A stretch of 64,000 nt of DNA. It comes from Bacteroidales bacterium (GTDB taxonomy: Bacteria > Bacteroidota > Bacteroidia > Bacteroidales > UBA932). The position numbers were made by a program, and so were the translations under genes. Location: NCBI GenBank assembly GCA_017561265.1, contig JAFZDJ010000017.1, positions 32,946 to 96,945 of the forward strand, given 5' to 3'. The notes beneath the pieces were generated by a model, which saw only the letters and a program-made list of their open reading frames with translations, ran no database searches and was not told the DNA's origin. Shown one piece after another: positions 61,163 to 64,000 of the stretch (the stretch's first letter is position 1; every line of letters starts with the position of its first letter).

Positions 61163-64000
61163 TTAGTAAGCCATTTCCCACATAGCTCTTTCGACCTTGC
61201 TGCTCTGGGATGCGTTCATGCGGCCGAAGTTGAAGACAAGGCCGACGAGGAAGTATCTTCCCATTACATTCCTGCGCACGTCTTCTACGAATTCGGCTGA
61301 TGTTGTTCTGTGCAGGGATTTCTGCTGACCGAGAATATCAGCACACTTGAGGCTTAAAGTGAAAGCCTTGATATCCTTGGCGATTCCTGCATTCCAGATC
61401 AGTTCGGGTTCTCCGTATCCTGCGGAGTATCCTTGATAGAAGTTATAGCCGAGGTCGGTGCTGAACTGCCAGTTCTTCGGAGTTGTCAGAAGGAACTCAC
61501 CTGTTGCATTGAAATCCCATGTGTTCATGTTTGCAGTCTTGTCCAACGAATATTTCGTGATGCTGTTGACTGCATATCCCATCAGTGTTATGCTGAACCA
61601 GTCGTGTCTGTATGCTATGGACGGATAGAGAGAAGTGGATAACGTGTTTGTCCTGCTTTCCGCGAATCCGCTTTCTCCCGAGTAGAATCTGTCTCCTGCG
61701 CTGTCTCCCCAGAACCACTGCATCAGTCCTTCGTAATCAAAGGCGTCCTTGTCGATTGCAGGAAGGCGCTTAATGGTCTGATAGCCTGTGTTTGATGAGA
61801 AGCTGATGTCACCATCGAGGGTGAATGTGAAGTTTCTGTTCTTTCCGAATGTCTTGTTGTAAGATGCATAGGCGGAAATGTCTCCTCCTGGTCTTGTGGA
61901 GTTTACAGGTATTGCATATCTCACTCCTTCCGCATCAAACCAGCTGGCTGAGACTATCGGACTTGTGCTCATCGAGCCCATAAGGAACATTTCCAGGAAT
62001 GAGTACCGCTCGGTGTTACCAGTGCTTAAGTCAAGCATGGCATTGTGCGTGAACGATGGTCTGAGATATATGTTGCCCACTCCTATCTGCACAGGATTGC
62101 TTATGTCGAGGGTAGGGATGATTCTCTTTCCGGACGGAGTCGATGACCTTCCTTTGTACTCGAAACGAAGAGTCGAGACATCCTTCTTCATCACGAAGTC
62201 CACATATGGTGCCCAATTCAGTATCCATTCTCCCTGTCCTACGATGCTTTCCTTTCCGATATATCGTGCTTTGGTCACGTTCTGCTCCTGATCCATCTGG
62301 AATCCGAACAGTACTGAAGCGTCACCTTTCTTGTACTGGGCAAGAAGTCGCTGTCTTATGATGAAGTCATCATTTCTGGAGTATGAACTGAAATAGTCGT
62401 TTGCAGAACCGTCCGTACCATTGAATGCATCCTTCTGCATTCTGCTGCCATTGTATGAGCCGGAGATCCTTGTCTGCAATGACCAGTTGTCTCCGAATGG
62501 CTCAACATATGACAATTCCAGCTGTGGACCTATGGAGAAGTTTCTATTGCCATAATTAAGGTCTCTGATATCTTCTGTGTCTCTATATACGGTCCTTGAT
62601 CTCTCCGAACTGGTGCCGCCTGTACGGTCAATGAAGAAATCGCCAGCAAGTGTCAGGCTCCTGCGCTTCTTGCCCATATCCTTGATTCCTGTTTCCAGTT
62701 CGATGAATGTCGAGAGATTCCTGCTGTGAGACAGAGATGCTGACGTACTGGTATTGTCAAGCGTCTCTCCAGTCTTGGTCGTGGACGATTGGCTTATACT
62801 TCTATTCTGATCGACATACATGAAATAAGGTCTGAACGCGAACATGTATCTGCTCTTATCCGAATTCTTCAGCTCTGCTGAGAATGACAATGTGTGATCT
62901 GTGCCGAGGCCATCGAACTTTCCGTCAGTAAGGATGCTTGGCAGGTCTCCCTGAAAGGATGTCCTCGAAGACTCTTCGCGCACATCCTTCTGCAGGAAGT
63001 TATAGCTAAGACTTGTCGTTGTTTCCAGCCCTTTCAGTCTTGTAGTGTTGTAGTTGACACCAGCCTGACCGGTGGTCTGCAGACCTTGCTTCGTTGCAAG
63101 AGCGTCCATCTCTGATCCAGGCATTCCAAAAGCGAAGTCATCCGACTCAGACCAGCTGCCCGGTTCTGCGGCATTCTTCGCACTACCCAGGAAAACCACC
63201 TGGTCTTCAGGAGAGTAGTATGATACCATTGCATTGCTGTTGAACAGTGCCTTATCTTTACCGTACACTTCCTCATTCATGTTGACGGTTGCTCCTCCGC
63301 TAGCCTTGAGATTGCCGAACCATCCGTTCTGGTATTCATCCTTCAGCATGATATCCATTACCTTCTCCTGATCGTCCTTCGTGCCGACTCCGGTAAATTC
63401 AGCGTCATCCTTAGCCCTGTCTATAACCTGTATTCTGTCCACGATTCGTGCAGGAAGACTCTTGACTGCAAGGCCAGGGTCTTTCTGGAAGAAGGTCTTT
63501 CCATCGACAGTAATCCTGTTCACGGCCTCTCCATTCACTTTGACAGAGCCGTCTGCACCGATCTTGAAACCGGGCATCTTCTTCAGGAGGTCAGCAAGCA
63601 TGGCATTCTCGACTGTACGGTACGCGCTGGCATTGAATACCACGGTATCCTTCTTCATCACGACAGGATTGCCCGCCGCTGTCACGCTTGCCGCATCGAG
63701 GAACTCCCGGCTCTGCTCCATCTGTATCCGTCCAAGATTCTTTTCCCTTTCGAACTCAGACAGACTGATGTCAACATCCTTCTTGAAGTGCTTGTATCCG
63801 ACCAGCTCCGCATTCAGCTGATATTTGCCCTGAGTCACGTCTTCTATCACAGCTATGCCGTCTTCGCCTGTCAGTGCGAAGTTTGTAATGGTGGTATCTC
63901 CCTGAGGGCATAGATATACTGTGGCAAATTCAACCGGTGCTCCGGATACTGCGTCCACGACTATCATCCTGACCTTTGCAGTGCGGTACCTGTTCATCAT
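61163..64000 (-). CDS. TonB-dependent receptor-type outer-membrane protein, 5' end cut by window edge
   Basis: The frame is open through the right edge, and no signal peptide is visible before MMNRYRTAKVRM, so the gene begins outside the window (an ATG at 63998-64000 is not the likely start). The visible 945 residues begin with a carboxypeptidase-regulatory-like domain (AKVRMIVVDAVSGAPVEFATVYL), then a plug-like region (AMLADLLKKMPGFKIGADGSVKVNGE, then VDGKTFFQKDP), and a long C-terminal barrel typical of outer-membrane beta-barrel receptors (OMP_b-brl_3 type). The C-terminal strand ends FLVGLVFNFGR. No SusD gene is near, so it is not a SusC pair in this window. It may import a siderophore, vitamin or peptide. 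Confidence 0.8.
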   Translation of the reverse strand: MMNRYRTAKVRMIVVDAVSGAPVEFATVYLCPQGDTTITNFALTGEDGIAVIEDVTQGKYQLNAELVGYKHFKKDVDISLSEFEREKNLGRIQMEQSREFLDAASVTAAGNPVVMKKDTVVFNASAYRTVENAMLADLLKKMPGFKIGADGSVKVNGEAVNRITVDGKTFFQKDPGLAVKSLPARIVDRIQVIDRAKDDAEFTGVGTKDDQEKVMDIMLKDEYQNGWFGNLKASGGATVNMNEEVYGKDKALFNSNAMVSYYSPEDQVVFLGSAKNAAEPGSWSESDDFAFGMPGSEMDALATKQGLQTTGQAGVNYNTTRLKGLETTTSLSYNFLQKDVREESSRTSFQGDLPSILTDGKFDGLGTDHTLSFSAELKNSDKSRYMFAFRPYFMYVDQNRSISQSSTTKTGETLDNTSTSASLSHSRNLSTFIELETGIKDMGKKRRSLTLAGDFFIDRTGGTSSERSRTVYRDTEDIRDLNYGNRNFSIGPQLELSYVEPFGDNWSLQTRISGSYNGSRMQKDAFNGTDGSANDYFSSYSRNDDFIIRQRLLAQYKKGDASVLFGFQMDQEQNVTKARYIGKESIVGQGEWILNWAPYVDFVMKKDVSTLRFEYKGRSSTPSGKRIIPTLDISNPVQIGVGNIYLRPSFTHNAMLDLSTGNTERYSFLEMFLMGSMSTSPIVSASWFDAEGVRYAIPVNSTRPGGDISAYASYNKTFGKNRNFTFTLDGDISFSSNTGYQTIKRLPAIDKDAFDYEGLMQWFWGDSAGDRFYSGESGFAESRTNTLSTSLYPSIAYRHDWFSITLMGYAVNSITKYSLDKTANMNTWDFNATGEFLLTTPKNWQFSTDLGYNFYQGYSAGYGEPELIWNAGIAKDIKAFTLSLKCADILGQQKSLHRTTSAEFVEDVRRNVMGRYFLVGLVFNFGRMNASQSSKVERAMWEMAY

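Overview
The window is a chromosomal segment from a member of the Bacteroidota, most likely order Bacteroidales. The evidence is fimbrillin/DUF4906-type surface lipoproteins, a lipidated TamA homologue (TamL type), an SusC-like/OMP beta-barrel receptor cut by the right edge, relaxed lipoboxes, and repeated promoter elements of the Bacteroides type (TAnnTTTG, at four sites with TTTG 19 bp upstream). No rRNA, CRISPR array, insertion sequence or prophage was seen. Species cannot be named from the sequence alone.

Layout. 1-7076 (+): three consecutive fimbrillin-like cell-surface lipoproteins, the first cut by the left edge. 7078-14939 (-): a tight eight-gene operon joining an ABC importer (solute-binding/permease fusion plus an ATPase with an extra C-terminal domain) to a full set of partner-switching proteins (STAS protein, STAS-kinase fusion, RsbU-type PP2C phosphatase, RsbW-type ATPase), together with an NMT1/THI5-like binding protein and a lipoprotein tyrosine phosphatase. 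I regard this as the most interesting locus. 15133-16315 (+): a short UGA-interrupted frame, a PAS protein and MsrA, coupled by ATGA overlaps. 17729-18809 (+): purine salvage (guanine deaminase and xanthine phosphoribosyltransferase), followed by two tRNA genes (Asp, Thr) on the minus strand. 19187-26519: housekeeping and membrane genes (sugar kinase, acyltransferase, MscS channel, Ca2+ P-type ATPase, SDR).

26524-38874: secreted carbohydrate-active enzymes (GH5, GH13, CE6-like/GH51 fusion, CE1-like esterase, type-B carboxylesterase, GH9) around phosphate acetyltransferase, with no SusC/SusD pair. They look suited to hemicellulose/cellulose breakdown with arabinose and ester side chains. 38983-43226: anaerobic ribonucleotide reductase NrdDG and a cytoplasmic GH13 enzyme. 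43228-54958: a REC/PEP-synthase-like chimera, an rRNA/tRNA methyltransferase, TamL, RarA, a GNAT-like protein, pyruvate kinase coupled to two small beta-barrel proteins, and a DUF1963 protein.

54981-59008 (+): a thiamin salvage operon under a TPP riboswitch (thiM, a thiE-tenA fusion, thiL, thiD). It carries no thiC, thiG or thiH, so it fits salvage rather than de novo synthesis. 59048-64000: a DUF1648 membrane protein, then on the minus strand a hydrolase, a frameshifted PH-like gene and a sugar O-acetyltransferase in one operon, and a large TonB-receptor-type outer-membrane protein running off the right edge.

Coordinates are from direct reading. Functions are assigned from remembered family motifs, and no database search was run.
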